Origin: Neonectria sp. B-13
Lineage: Eukaryota > Ascomycota > Sordariomycetes > Hypocreales > Nectriaceae
Reading direction: 5' to 3'
DNA length: 64,000 nt
NCBI GenBank assembly: GCA_002682825.1
Contig: NOKP01000001.1
Span: 2,979,296-3,043,295 of the forward strand
In this document: positions 32,905-45,638 of the stretch, in pieces
How the letters are laid out: every line of letters starts with the position of its first letter
Numbering within the stretch: position 1 is the first letter of the stretch
Position numbers and translations under genes: made by a program
The notes under the pieces: model-generated
Database searches by the model: none
The model's input: the letters and a program-made list of their open reading frames with translations, nothing else
What the model was told of the DNA's origin: nothing

Positions 32905-35489
32905 CTAGTCCTCCTCAATCTCCCCTTCCTCGCTTCCCGAGTGGACGTCCTTGGTTGTGACAGGGGGTGGCGTCTTGGCGCGGGGGCGAGTTTCGCGCGG
33001 CGGAGTGCGCTCGCGGGATTTCTCTCTCTTCAGTCGCTGTGATATGGTTAGCTCAACCGGCCATGTGCTACTTATGGCGGGAAGTCCGTACCTTGGAGTC
33101 TCTTGAATCTCGGCGAGTGTAGTCATCTTCGTCATCAGGACGGCGTCGGCGAGAACCTGACGGGCGTTCATCTCCATAGGGGAGCTCCTCATACGAACCT
33201 CGATCAATGCGGCGACGGTATAGTCTCTCCCGCTCATCTTCCCTGTCCCTCCGCTCGCGATCGTAGTGGCTGTCGTCTTCGCGGCGCGGGCGAGCTTGCC
33301 GGTCGTAATCTCGCTCACGATCACGTTCGCGCTCGCGTTCCCGTCGTGGCGGTGGCGGCGGCGACAGACGACCGCGGTCGGATCCCAAAAGACCCTCCGC
33401 CATGGTGGACTTGCGGTGGTTGCGCTCCCGCTCGGCAATGGCCTTGCGCCTGTCTGCCTCATACGCATCTGGCTCCGGACTGCGACTACGTCGAGATCCA
33501 CGTCCCCCGCTACGATGAGATCGCTCACCTCTGGATCGCTCTCTCTCACGGCGATGCAGGTCTCTTTCAGGAGACACACGATCGCGGCGTCTGTAGCTTC
33601 GGTCCACCTCATCTTCCTTCTCCCGTAGTCGGCGGAGATGCTTGTCAAAGGCACTTCGACGAGCATCCTCGGAGGTAATGGCCTGGAACTCGTCTGATTT
33701 CTGGATTCGAATTCGTACCTTTTCATAAGTGTCACTCAGGGTGATGGGAGGCTCCATGCGCTTCATGTATGCCCGCAGATCATCAACGGCCCTGCGTTGT
33801 TGACGTTCCGTCTGTCGGTCATCTTCTCCTCGCTTAGAGATGCGCTTTTCGCGAAGCTGCAAGTAGAGTTGTTAGTATGAGCAGAGAGGAGGCAAGGGGC
33901 ACACGTACTCGGTCGAAAATGAGGTTAAGAATATCACGATCAATGTTAGCAGTTCGTCGATCATCCTTCATGATAGATAGGAACTCCTCGATATCGCTCG
34001 TGGGCGTAAGTTCAAACCGTTTGTCCTATTTGTGTTGTTAGACTTGACAAGGGGATCATCGAGTAGAATGGCAACTTACTTGAAGAACGTCAAGAACCTC
34101 GTTCCTCGGTCCACGGAGATTGCGCTCCTCCTCTTCAACAATGTCCCAGAAGAGTTCCTGAGGAGTGGAGCCGCCAAGGCCGGCCATATTGGTATACCGC
34201 TCGTCTTTCTCGATCAGAGAGACAATCTGACTCCACTTCGTACCGGCGTTGATTTTGCCCTGTTTTCGAAGTTCGCCCAGGAGAGACTTGAAGGCATCTC
34301 GGGCTTTTCGCTCCTTGCGAAACTTCTGGTTCTTCTCCTCCTGCTTGGTATCGTTGAACTTGCGCTCGAGGGCCTTCATATGGTTTTGGAATGCAGTCAA
34401 GATGTCGAACTTGGTGAGGGTCTGGTACTTTTCATCACTTTGGAAGGGCGGGGTAGATGATATGATACCTTGCGCGTCAGACCAGCGTGTGTAGGGTTCC
34501 AGGTCGAGTTTGGGAAGCAGATCAATCAGACCATCCATGGCGTTTTTGCGGAGAGACGTCTGCTTCTCGGCGTGGGCCTTTTGCAGCCCGATGATGTACT
34601 CCTCGAAAAGCTGTCGGCGCTCATTCTCATTGTCGGTAGAGCGGAAAATGGTTTCGCCCTCCATCATAGGACGGGCGGTCTTCCAACGGGTGTAGTAGGC
34701 AATTTCAGGGTGTCTCTTCAACATGGTTTCGAAGTCAGCACGAAGCTTGGTAATTCTCTCCTTGGCGCGCTCCTTGTCTTGGATGAGCATATCCTGGCCA
34801 TATTTCTCGAAAGCGGCTCTTCGGTCCTTGGGGTCTTTGATGGCGCGAAACTGAGGGTCCCGAGCCGTTGCTCGAATAGTCTGTTCCCAGGTCCAGTCAG
34901 GTTGGACGCCGCTGCGCTTGAGGAGTTTGGCGAAGGCGGCTTCCGCCTCCTCGGCGGTTGCGTACTCGGGGTCATTGGAAGCGGGGACAAAGGCCTGAGC
35001 CTTGGGATCATTCCCAAATGTCAGTTGACGAGACTCGGGATAGACATCGCGCTGATCGCGGTGGTCGTAAGATGGACCTCCGTAGCCACCGGAGCCGGCG
35101 CCAGGGCCGGCAGCGTACTGGGTTGCGGGAGCCGGAGTGGTAGGTTCACTGGTCGCTCCAATGGCGCTCTTGTAGGCATCGGGCATCTCCCACGAGCTCT
35201 GCTTCGTCTCAGTGTTATACCAGTACTTGCGACCTCCCTCAGCAGTATACTCCTTCCAGGGTTGGTTGGCGAGGGCGCGCTGTTACACAGGTTAGCAATG
35301 GTGACAAGGCAAAGCGCAGGCAAGAGCAGCAAAACTCACCTCTGCCGGCGTCATCATATCCTCCGGCTTGGTCCATTGTGTCGCTTTGGTGGTGGGATTG
35401 TAGTAGTATGCTCGTCCGTCGGGAGTGTGATGCTCTTGCCAAGCCGAAGCTGGCTGGCCGTAGGGCGCGGGAGCCCCGAAGCCGTTCAT
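32905..35489 (-). CDS. PRP40: U1 snRNP-associated splicing factor Prp40 (WW/FF domains, RS-like tail)
   Basis: Five exons: 35340-35489, 34080-35279, 33909-34025, 33092-33856, 32905-33036; all junctions phase 0; 787 residues. Two WW domains lie at the N-terminus: one at residues 14-46 ([17 protein letters not shown]...TQW) and one at 57-81 ([15 protein letters not shown]...SSW). Several FF domains follow from about 159 ([19 protein letters not shown]; repeated W/F-spaced helices) to about 560. The C-terminal 190 residues are Arg-rich with RS, RE and RD runs, longer than in yeast Prp40 (583 residues) and more like metazoan PRPF40. Role: bridges U1 snRNP at the 5' splice site with branch-point proteins and the RNA polymerase II C-terminal domain, in the nucleus. 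The start is the first ATG giving the intact WW domain. Confidence 0.92.
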
Positions 35490-35961
35490 CGCGAGGGCGG
35501 CGAGTGTCGCGCAAGGAAACTGCGAGGGCTGTGTCCGGGGGTAGATCTTTTCGACGCGTCCTGACGTGGGAGATCGCGCGCTAGGGTCGTTGGGAGGCGG
35601 CTGAAAAGGGCGATGGCGATGGTGGTGATGGATGGTCGCGATGCGTTGAGATTGGAGAGGGCGCATGCAGATTTGCGAGCAATCAACTTTTTGGCGCACG
35701 GGCCATGTTGTGTCGCGACTCTGATTGCGGCGTAATCACAGGCGGTATTCCCTTATTATGCAACTAAGCGACCGGACCGACCACGTCTACCTACTACACT
35801 CCAGTACCAAGCGCCATCCAGGGGAATCTCTACAACTGGGCTTATACGGCTGGCCGGAAAGAAAATAGAGGACAAGAAGAGAAAAAGAGGGAATCAAAGG
35901 AAAGAGGACAAACTCGGGCAAACTTCCGTCTCAGATTTCTCTGACATTTGGTACCCTCATC
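35490..35961. promoter_or_regulatory. Divergent promoter PRP40 / TRS65
   Basis: 472 bp between divergent ATGs. A purine-rich leader (GAAAGAAAATAGAGGACAAG region, 35858-35915) precedes TRS65. No firm factor site recognised. Confidence 0.45.
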
Positions 35962-37871
35962 ATGTCGCAATCCGATGCGGCGTCACCTCCACCAGAGCAT
36001 CTCACCGTCTTCACCCCTGGCGTTACGTCCGACTTTGCGGAACAGTCGCAGTTGACATATCTAATTCCTTCGGAATCGAACCTGGACCTGGAAGAAGCTT
36101 TCAAGAACCTCGAGACTGGAAAGTCCATCCTCGACTCAATAGAAGTTCGCGAGTCTCTATTCTTCGGTGAGTCTCGCCCCAGCTTGTCGCTCATCGTCGC
36201 TCACCAAAGCCAAATCCAGATGAGACTGTCGACGTCCTCCTTGTCTTGAAAACCCCCTGGACAGATGAGAAGACTCTACGGTCTCATCTCGGCAGACTTG
36301 TCATATCGCTCGAGGCTCAGATCGTCAACGGCAATGCGCCTGGCCGCGAAAGCCCGGCCGCCTCAGATGTCATCTTCACAGGCAATGTGGCCGACGTCGA
36401 GGACCCTTTCATTGTTGTAGATGAAGAGGATGGCAATGAAGACGAAGACGAGGACGAAGACGAAGATGAAGATGACGAAGACGATGATGAGAGCAAGGGC
36501 GAGGCGACGGGTCAGAGCCTCTACGCTGTGTGGAAGCTGCCCGTCTTCCTTGCCCGTCCGCGCATTCGCCTGCAGACCCCTTCCGTTGTCTTCTCTGCAT
36601 CCGCCAGCCTTAAGCCCGAGGTTTCTACGGATCCCACATCCAGCGGGAGCGGTTATCTCCAAAGCGGCGTACCGTCAGGCTTCAACCTGCTGGAGTCGTT
36701 TGGCAACGACGCCGCCCTCGATGGCGTGAAACCCCGTCTGTCTGCGCTGCGCGTATCCCGAGTTGCTCCCGTCACACGGCCGCAGGATCTCATGAAGCAT
36801 ATCCGGGCTTTGCAGCATCTCGAGCTCAAGATCTTCCCTGTCGTCCATACCCGGATACGCTTTTCGAGACCCAACACGGCGCCATCAAGCGCGGCCGTCA
36901 TTGCCCTCCTTGAAGTCGACTTCACCTCGCACTTCGACTGTGAAGTAACCCTCGACAATATCGCCATGTCGATACCAGACAGCACCGTCGAGAGCCTCAA
37001 TGACTGCGCAGGCATGCTGCTGCCTCTGACATGTGTGTCCCATGATCACATCACCTTTCTCTACCACATTGCACCCCACGAGCTAGATGTCACGCCCAAG
37101 AACCCTACTAGGGATCTCGACATCACCATCTCCGCCACCGCCCACATTGTCCCAGGGCGATGCACCCCCAGCTTGACGATGTCCTGGACTACCAACCTAG
37201 ACTTCACAACCCCCGTCAACCCCGGTTTTGGCCCAACAACTGGGACTGGTATCCAGCGAGCCCATCGTCCCTCTCAGCTCTCCATCACCGGCCTGGCCGT
37301 CCACCCTCTCAAATCCCCGTCCGTCATCCGCCCCGATGCCCTGCCCGCCCTCGAGGCCGCCACCAGCAATACGGAGATTCCCCTTCCTGAACTCGGCATC
37401 ACCATGACCTTCAGCGGCCCATCAGAACCAATCCACCCCGGCGACGTCTTCTCTTGGACCGTCTACGTCGTGAACCGCGCCACGGAGAACAATTCGCTCC
37501 CTCCCCGCAAGCTCGCCCTTGTAGCGGTGCCCAAGCGCCGTCGGAATGAAGTTCGGCTGACCCGCCCGCCTTCAACAGGAGGGCGGCGACGAGGCGAAAA
37601 GGAGATTGCCGATGCCGTCATGGATGACAACGTGCTGCACGCCATGCAGAAGAACTGCATGGTTGAGGCAGCCGAGATTGTCTGCTTGAGCGCCGACACG
37701 CGGGTGGGACCACTCGCCCCGGGCGCATGCCATGTAGTCGAACTGCAGTTCCTGGCGCTCCAGGAGGGCGTTGTAGGCATGGAGGCGATTCGAGTCGTTG
37801 ATTTGGGATCGCAGGAGCACGTCGACATTAGAGAGTTGCCTACTACGATTGTAGAGCCAGCAGCAGCATGA
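35962..37871 (+). CDS. TRS65: TRAPP-II complex subunit Trs65-like protein
   Basis: Exons 35962-36166 and 36220-37871 (GTGAGT...CAG) give 618 residues. The N-terminus (LTYLIPSESNLDLEEAF, then SLFFDETVDVLLVLKTPW) is followed by an acidic insert of Glu/Asp repeats (about 36420-36490). Beta-rich domains follow. The C-terminal Trs65 domain shows FSWTVYVVNR, LALVAVPKRRR, LSADTRVGPLAPGACHVVELQFLAL and EGVVGMEAIRVVDL, the Ig-like closing segment that I associate with the fungal Trs65 family. Role: TRAPP-II supports GEF activity for Ypt31/Rab11 at the late Golgi and helps dimerise the complex. No transmembrane segment. It converges on SLD3 with 179 bp between stops. Confidence 0.85.
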
Positions 37872-38050
37872 ATATAATTGCAAGTCGTGATTTGACTGTC
37901 CTGATTGGAATGATGTGTCATATCTCGAATGTCATTATCCATACAGTAGTAATTCTACCGTGATCCCGGCGCCGCCTAGTAATGCTGTATCCTCTGTCCT
38001 GTATCTGATGCCCCAAATGCAAACACCATGTAAATGCTCCGCTAAACAAC

Positions 38051-40996
38051 TCATAACAGGTCATCCAGGTCGTCATCCCATCCCAATTTCTGGTAAATCG
38101 ATACTGTGTTCCCCGTGGGCTGGTCCTGCTTAGTCCCGAGGTCAATCAAGTCCTTTGCCACGGCCTTGATAGGTGTTGCCAAAAGCCCTTCGTTCCTTGA
38201 CGAGGTTAAGTCGATTTTCCTCTGTTCCTTCACTGCGCTGCCCGGTACGAGAAATTTATCTGCTGATATAGTCCGTCTCTCAATCAGCGGCGATGATGGT
38301 GGCAGCCCAGGGCCACTGTTCTCAAGACGATGGAGGAAACTTGTCTTCTTGGTGGGTGTGCTGTCGATTCTATCCATGACAGGAGATGGACTATAACGGA
38401 ACACATCTCTGCGGCCTCCTCGTAATCCCGTCGAGGGAACCATTGACGGGATACTTGACGGCGGTATGACCTCTTCAGTGCTCATCAATGGGACGTCGGC
38501 TACTGTTTCTGACTTCGTAGCAAACATATCCTTGAATCGATTATTCGCAGGTGTAGCCTTCACAACAGATGTGCCGAGGGAGCTTCGCGCAGGCTTTCTG
38601 ACTTCTACATCTCAAGGTTAGTCTGGTGCATGCACATCGTCGCTTTGGAAGACTTACTCTTTGCCGAAAGACCAGTTGATGTTCGACGCTCAGCTGCGTC
38701 CACCACCTCCTTGCTAACGACTCCACGGTGTGGTTTCCTCAAAGCTGAAATTGCATCCTTCAGTTCAGCCTCGACCAGGGCCTTCTTGCTCGCTTTGTTA
38801 TCCCCTAAGTTGGACATGCTGGTGCTTCTAGAGAGGGGGCCACTCCTCCTGTTCAGCAAGTCTGAATCAGCCTTGAGGGCCCCCTTCAATGCAGCAGGCT
38901 CGCTGCCCTCCCGCTTGATCCCTGGCACTGAAGTGGATGTCGCAGAACGCATGAGGGCGATCATGTTGCTGGGCCCTCTGGAAACGCTACGCCGGTGCAG
39001 TTGATCTGTGGAAAGCGCCCGCTGGAGGGTTCTCGGCTGCTGGCTAGGTCGCTTCGTGGCTGCTCCAGGCTTCTGCTCACGCTTACTAGATGATCGCTTC
39101 AGGCTCCTCGATTTGGAAGGTTGTACAATGACTGGACCACCCAGTTTTCGGTTAATGGAATCACAAAGTTCTGGGAGTCGTGCTGAGAAACTACAAGGTA
39201 GTTAGAATCTAGAAACATCGTAGAAAGGGTTGAACTTACAAGGGCAAGATGACGTCCACACAAAAATCCTTGAGAGGTTCAGAAGATGACTTTTGCTGAA
39301 GCTGGCCATCCCCAGACTGCTGTGTAACCTGCGAATCTTCGAGTAAGATTTGTTCGTCAGAGGCGGTGGATTGCCAGATAGTCAGGCGATCGGCGTGAAC
39401 ATCCACAAGAACGGGCAAATTGTGCTTGTTTCGTTTCTTCGGCGGAGGCGCCATGCCCCCCTGAGACTCCATGGTACCGGGCAGGGGTGGAAGCTGGCTG
39501 TCTTCTACATCCTCCACAGCCCTCAAAGGAGTCAGTGCTAGGATCTCGAGGATAAGAATCATCTGGAGCTGGGTTTCCCGGGTTCGAAGCATCGATGTCA
39601 TCGACTTGATCTGTTGGCCGGCGACGTTGGACTCGTCTTCTTTCCACTCGGGTTTGTTTGCCATCCACCACTTTTGGATATGATCCTCCTCGTATGGGTA
39701 CAAGCCGTCCTTTCCAAGTTTCATCCTCTTGATTCGGCGTTTCTTCTTGCGCCCCTCGTCGGAGCTTTCGACAGGATTTTTCATCTTAGCTACAGCATCA
39801 GGGATGGTCTCGCGGTATTTCTTGTCGATTTGTACGGTTGTCAAAACAAGGCTCTTCAAGAAATCAATCAGATCACCCATTTCTAGGCTGGACTCAAGGT
39901 CGAGGTGGAAAGCCGAACGAGCTCGAGACAGCGGTCCCTTAGCAAAGTACGCGAGCGAACCCTGAAGAGTTAGCTCAAGTGAGATGTGATTTAAGCGGGA
40001 GACAAACCAAAGATTTATACAGAGCCTCGAAGTAGTGTGTCCGGATATTGTCGAAGATTTCTTCAGGTGTTTGTTGGGGAACAGGTTCCCCGAGGTTGGC
40101 ACAGTTTGGGGTTGAGACAGGGGGCCCGACCTCGGTCTCGCTCGGAATCTGGGTGTCTGGAAGCTCTTGTGGTTGAATTACAGGGGAGGGTAGCTGTGAT
40201 TGCCCAAGTTTGGAGGCCACGGAATCCAATTCGGGCCTTGTAAAATCTTCGCACGTAGAGACAGATTGAGACCTGGCCCTCTTCCGGACAAGAGATTGGA
40301 TGGCCTCGATGGCAGCCCTCTTCACGTTCTGGTCTTTGTGTAATTGTGGTGTTGTCAGCACCGTGGACGCGCTTTGCCCTCGAGACTCTGGCCGGGATAT
40401 CGGTCGCAGACGCTCTTGACAGGTCGCAGTGGCATGCTTTGCCAGTGAATAGAGGTCGACCCAAGAGCCCAGGCGGCACGCAACATAGAGTCCGCTATCC
40501 TGTCTCTCCAGGGCATAAACGTTACGGCCCGACTCGTATCGCGCAAGCAGGACGACAGGCACGGAGCCCAGGCGACTCTCCAGGTCGAGGATTTTGATGT
40601 GGGACTCGAACAAGCGACCAGGCGACAGTTCGGGATTGGAAACATTAAAGTCGATGTATGATAGCGGGAGATGTTCGCGAGGAAGAACCATCAAAGGTTG
40701 GAGGATGCGGGGCTGGACGTGGAGGTTTCGAGGATGTGGCTATCAAAGTATTCAAGGGTGAGCAACGATCCAGCGGACGAAACGACGGGAACACCAACCT
40801 TGAGCGCGATAGACGGCTTCAGTAGGTGGTCCATGGCAACCGAGTCAGCTCTCTTCCTCTTGCGCGGCTCGGGCGAAGGAGGCCTCGGTCCAGGTCTAGA
40901 TCCATGGCTGCGATTCAAGCTGCCCTCGGAGCTTGGCGTCAAAATCCTCGACTGTGGACGCGACGCGTCTTCGCCAGCGAGGGCCGGAGAGGACAT
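38051..40996 (-). CDS. SLD3: DNA replication initiation factor Sld3
   Basis: Five exons: 40799-40996, 40008-40739, 39240-39961, 38658-39190 and 38051-38604, phases all consistent, 912 residues. Evidence for Sld3: an N-terminal block RILQPLMVLPREHLPLSYIDF; the central Sld3 domain with SLAYFAKGPLSRARSAFH, KLGKDGLYPYEEDHIQKWW and SMLRTRETQLQMILILEILAL; then a Ser/Thr/Lys/Arg-rich C-terminus with many SP/TP sites. Role: binds Cdc45 and, when phosphorylated by CDK, Dpb11, to bring Cdc45 to Mcm2-7 at origins. CDK sites are expected in the SP/TP-rich tail (for example RYSPSPV, STPTKK, LATPIKA). Introns at 40740-40798 (GTTGGT donor) and 39962-40007 (GTTTGT donor) have non-canonical but usable donors. 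An ACGCGT box lies at 41171-41176, upstream of the start. Confidence 0.88.
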
Positions 40997-43839
40997 GGAA
41001 ACGACGAGATGCTCATTCAGGGCAAGGCATTCTCCGGAGTACTGAAGCCAGGTGCAACGACAATTAGGCGGTAGAAATATACGGGCGGGATCACAAGGTG
41101 TAAGAGGCTTGTTATCATATGGAAGACGTGATGGTTTGCATGTCAAAGTGGTCTCCCTGCCAAGGGCCAGACGCGTGAATGGACGTGCACGGTTCGGCCA
41201 CGACCAGGGCAGTGACGTACTGGGGTAAGTGACGGCGGGTAATTTTTGGGCGCGTTTTTGCACCGCACTCAGTACTAGCCCACTAATTATAGCCTCTAAA
41301 ATTAAGTGACTGTATCCAGTGCGGAGTATTCGTAACGCACCAAAGCGACCAACCGAGATCCCTCCACTGTAGTAGACTAGATAACTAATTGGTCATCACG
41401 GGTCTTGTTTAGGTATTTGGGGCAAGTGCTACCAGTAGTTAGTCTAACCGCTGGACAAAGCATGTTATCAACTTATTATCAACTACTCCGTACTCACCCC
41501 ATGTTTGCACCATCTATCATCTAACATCATGATTTCACAGACTTCTTCCGCTTCTGAGGCAAATCTGGGTTACTCCCACTACCTCCCGGCCGAACCCCTG
41601 AGAGCTGTCTTCTGTCAACTACCAAATCGCGATATCAAGAACCTACGGTCAATGTCTGCATTGTGGACGTCAACCCCGAGGTCAAAACGATAGTGGCAAT
41701 ACCAGGATCCATATCGATCTTGTTGATTTAGGCCGGGTCAAAGTAACCCTTGCTTGCCCTCAACAACCTTGAAAACAATGACAAGAGTTGATCGGTCATG
41801 CATGACTGTACCGGACTCGGCGCCGAACCCCCACCACGGCTGGCAGTCGTTGCGACTTATGATGCCAGAGCTGGTCGTGGTCTGGACCTCTGATCTTTGT
41901 GGGAAGCCTGACGATCACGTTGACCTGCTCACCCACCCACCCACTCACCTGCAGTTGCAGTGGTCGTAAATGACTGAGCCGTGGATGGTGTGTTCTTTAT
42001 GTACGAAGAGACTACGTAGTTCCTCTGTGGCGGGCTAGCTGCCTGCAACAGTGAACACTATAATACTCCCACTTCCTATCGACCCATAAAGTATATTCAC
42101 AATAGCAATAAGCCATCGAGGGGCTTTTCTGTGCACGCGGGCCCGTGGTCTTTGAGAATCAGCGGGCATCAGCTCAGGTGGCGCTTCAGCTTGGTGGCAG
42201 CATGCAGCCACATGCTAGTTGACCGGCGACGGAAATCTCACCCGCCCAAAGAAGCTGTAGCGCCACCAAAACGAGCAAGCTGAGCTACGCATGCCGGCGG
42301 AAACGTTGCTGAGATGGCCGTTGCAACCGTCAGCCTCAAAGCATTGCCGCTCAGCTGCTAACCGGTTTGCGATGCAAACTTTGTCTGCTGTGACTAGCTG
42401 GGAAGGACTAGGAGGTCATCCTGCATTAGATCCAACTCCTAAGGCTGGATCAAGGGAGAGACAGCTGAGACAAGTATCTCGGTGTATCATCAGTTCCTAA
42501 CCCGCCTCAACAGCCATTAACGACATGTCACGCCAAACACGCCGACAGCAATACCCCCCGCCTTTGTCTAAGAACCGTTATGTATGTCTGCCGTCTATGC
42601 TCCTGCAGGTTCAGAGGCGCTCTTCGGCTTCTCCTTCCTCGCTGAAGCTTCTACTTCGTATGCCCAATTGCAATGGGCCCAACAAATTGGTCTTGCCCCC
42701 CCGCAGCCGAGTGAGCACATGGTGGAGAAACCTGGAGTCGTGCGTGGTGCCGGGGCCGGTGGTTCCGCTCCCGGCTTTCGGACTGACCCGCTCGGAGCTC
42801 CGTGCACTTTGTGCGGTGTAGTTCGGGGTGTGCGTCTGTGTGTCTACGTGTGTGTTAGTGTGTGTGTGTGTCCCAATCAGCCTTTGGGTAATTCTCGTCC
42901 ATCCATGTGTAGCCACTGGGAATGGTTCTCGGTGAACCGTCCGCTTGGTTACCCCTCCCATTCGAGGTCGTCTACGTAGTCACGTCGACGTGATAGGAAT
43001 GTATTCTGACTCTGATTTTGATTCTGATTCCGAACCTAACTGTGGGTCTCCTTTTCGGAGGCTATTGAGTTTGAGTGTCTTGCCCGAAATACCACGCGAT
43101 GCCACCAATCTTAAACGTGCCTGCCATGCTGGGCCTGCGATCGTGGGCTAATCGCTCGTCAATGGCGATGCTTCGAGATCCACGACGGCCGAGCGTTCTG
43201 CAACATGCTTCACTGAACTATCCACATGACATCATGACTATATCACATATACTATTTGCACACAAGCTGCTTGCAGCTCAACAGGTTTTTCAATTGGTCT
43301 TTTTAGTTCTCCCAATGGGTTCCATCACCCCAACTGCTTTCAAGCTCCATCAACTAGGTATAGCTCACGGCTGGCTTAAAGGGTGCTCCAAACGTCCTCA
43401 TACAGGCGCCAGGTTCCCCTCACCAGCCATTCAAGCTTCATCCAATCAACGGTATAGAGAAAAACCTTGACTTCTGCTCCGCACCTAGCATCCCTTCACT
43501 TGACAAATCGTCCAAATGTTCCTCGTGTATTCGCTTATTTTCCCGCCCATGGTTCCTTCCCACGTCGCCATTGCCCATTCCAAAGCGCCAAACAAGACAG
43601 TCCCATTCATTACATTAGGGTATGATTCCTTGTATCCATTCGTGAGGTACGTGAAAAAGAAAAGGAAATTTTTTGCTCGCTCGCAGTGCAACGACTTCCA
43701 TCGTCGTTTTGATAAAAGGGAAAGGTAAAGGGGCATTGTCGTTCGTTGATAATATACAATGCCCACCCAAAAGGGCAGGCAAGGATCGCTGTAGATGCAA
43801 AAGTGTGGTCCAGCCATGCAATTTGTAGAGACGTCAGGG
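40997..43839. other. 2.8 kb intergenic region upstream of SLD3 and downstream of the homeobox gene
   Basis: Both flanking genes read leftward, so the part near 40997 is the SLD3 promoter (ACGCGT at 41171-41176, GGGCGCGTTTTTGC near 41248) and the part near 43839 is 3' flank of the homeobox gene. A (TG)n-like stretch is at 42835-42872. No frame carries a recognisable domain. Confidence 0.5.
41171..41176. promoter_or_regulatory. MluI box (ACGCGT) upstream of SLD3
   Basis: ACGCGT 175 bp upstream of the SLD3 start codon. This 6-mer occurs by chance every few kb and several other copies exist in the window, so this single site is weak evidence of G1/S control, helped only by the gene's role. Confidence 0.35.
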
Positions 43840-45638
43840 TCATTGTTTCTCCACGTGGGAGAAGTTCGACGGTGTCATGTTCATGAACTGCACATGTCGA
43901 TGACTCTGACCGGGCGACGAATGTGCCGAGACTGAGGGATCAGACCAGTTGTACTCGGCATTGCCGCCAGAGTAGCCGAAGTAGTTGGGGCCCATCTGAG
44001 GGGCGTATGACGGCGTCTGGGGCTGGCTGGAGCAGCCATTGGTAATGTAATTTGGAACATGGGTGGACACGCAGGGGACCTCAAAGTCGCTTGGGAAGTT
44101 ACCCAGTCCTGGTGTGACAAGGGGCTCATCAGACACCGACACATCGTAGGCAGAGTCTAGAGTGAATATGTTGTCCATCAAGCCGGGTGTCGTGGGTGGG
44201 GTTCGGAGTGTTGGGTCGTGAACAGCAATATCCAACGAGAACTTTTCGTCAACTGAGAGCACACACGGTTGGCTGACCTCACACAGCCCTGGCTGGGTCA
44301 AAACAAGAGGGGTGTTGGGTGTTGGTGGCGCGATGGTTGCTGTAGCACCTGTGAAGCTGGGAGATCGGTTGAGCTGAAAGAGGGCCTCGGAGTTTCGATC
44401 AAAGAATGGGCTTCGGGGCGTTCCAGATGCCTTGGCAATGCGAACAGTCCCTGTGGCAGAGGCGACGCGGCGCATCGAGTTGCCAACATCTGCCCTTCGT
44501 CCCATGTCCCCCCCAGTCCTCGGAACGCCCGCCGAGTAACTGCGAGATGCACTGATTGCGAGATGTGGGGGGCGGCGGTTTCGTCGAGAGGCGATGTCCA
44601 TCGACGGCGGCGACTTCAACGACGGCTGCGGGACAACGCAGGTATCGATGTTGCTCTCGTCAAAATCTGACTCGCTGTACTGCGAGTAAGAGTCTTGGAC
44701 CGAATTGGGCGACAATCCAATGCTTTCAGGGAAACATTGCTGTGAGTAGGAAGGGGTTGCCTCGCCCACATCGTCCGGCATAACCAACTGAGGGAACTGG
44801 CCATAGGTGGGAAATGGGAGGCCGTTGCTCTGAATTCGAGGTGTTGTCTCAGTCAAAGAGAGGAACCCTCCTGTTGAATCAGGGATGAAAGCGGGTTTCG
44901 AGTCGCTTTCTTGCTGCAATGAGAAGGATTCGATCTTGACAATGCCAGCATCGAACAGGACAGAGTGATCAGGAGTAGCCTGCACCGATACGTCTGGGGA
45001 GGAGTATGCATCTGACTGGCTAGTCTCGCTGTCATGCTCCGGAGTCGACAGTTCTGCTGACAGGCTCAGATCTGTGGTCTCGATCTTGATGGATGGTCGG
45101 CGGGGGTCAGGGAAGGGAGCACTTGAAGCAACCCTATCGCTATAACGGTCGCTGTCCGAAGAGTGACCAGGCTCGGTCGCTGTCTTGTCCTTTTCTAGCT
45201 TTTGTTTGGCAGCGTATTCACGAATGTTGTTCTCCTTCTTCTCCCGTGCGCGGCGGTTCTGGAACCAATTCTGTTCTCCCGTCAGTTTGATAAACCATCA
45301 GCGGTTGTGATGGGATGAAATACGTTAATGCGGGCATTGTCAACTCTCATCGACTCTGCGAGTGCCTTCTTGGTGCTGCTATTGGGCTTGTGGTTCTTTT
45401 GAAACTCAGCCTCTAGTACCTCGACCTCTTCTTTAGACAGACGAGGTTTGGTCTCGGTCGTTCGAGACATTTGCTGATGGTGAACCAGGTGGCTTTGCTG
45501 GGTGTCATAGAGTTCCATGGACTCTGGAAGGTATGCCGCATAGCTGGGTAGCTGGGCATATCCAGCGAAGGCGCTAGCGGAGCCATCGTAGGCCCATCCA
45601 GACCATTGGCCCTGGGGGTAGGATCCTGTGTTCTTCAT
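43840..45638 (-). CDS. Homeobox (homeodomain) transcription factor
   Basis: Exons 45324-45638 and 43840-45270 (intron GTATTT...CAG, 53 bp) give 581 residues. The homeodomain spans about residues 60-120: KPRLSKEEVEVLEAEFQKNHKPN, STKKALAESMRVDNARIN, then across the intron NWFQNRRAREKK, with the recognition-helix Trp48/Phe49/Asn51/Arg53 pattern kept. The intron falls inside helix 3, one residue before the WFQNRR motif. The remaining 450 residues are Ser/Pro/Thr-rich and disordered (SP/TP sites, acidic stretches), as usual for fungal regulators. The homeodomain resembles those of fungal conidiation regulators of the Htf1/Hox2 type, but I cannot settle which paralogue this is. It is probably a nuclear developmental regulator. 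An 11 kb gene-free region lies directly upstream. Confidence 0.88.

Noticed and set aside
36071..36085. tRNA B-box-like GGTTCGATTCC on the minus strand
   Set aside because: It lies inside conserved TRS65 coding sequence and no A box or cloverleaf is present.
42584..42979. 131-codon frame starting MSAVYAPAGSEALFG
   Set aside because: The first 30 residues look protein-like but the rest runs into a TG-repeat (VCVYVCVSVCV), and there is no domain or supporting splice structure.
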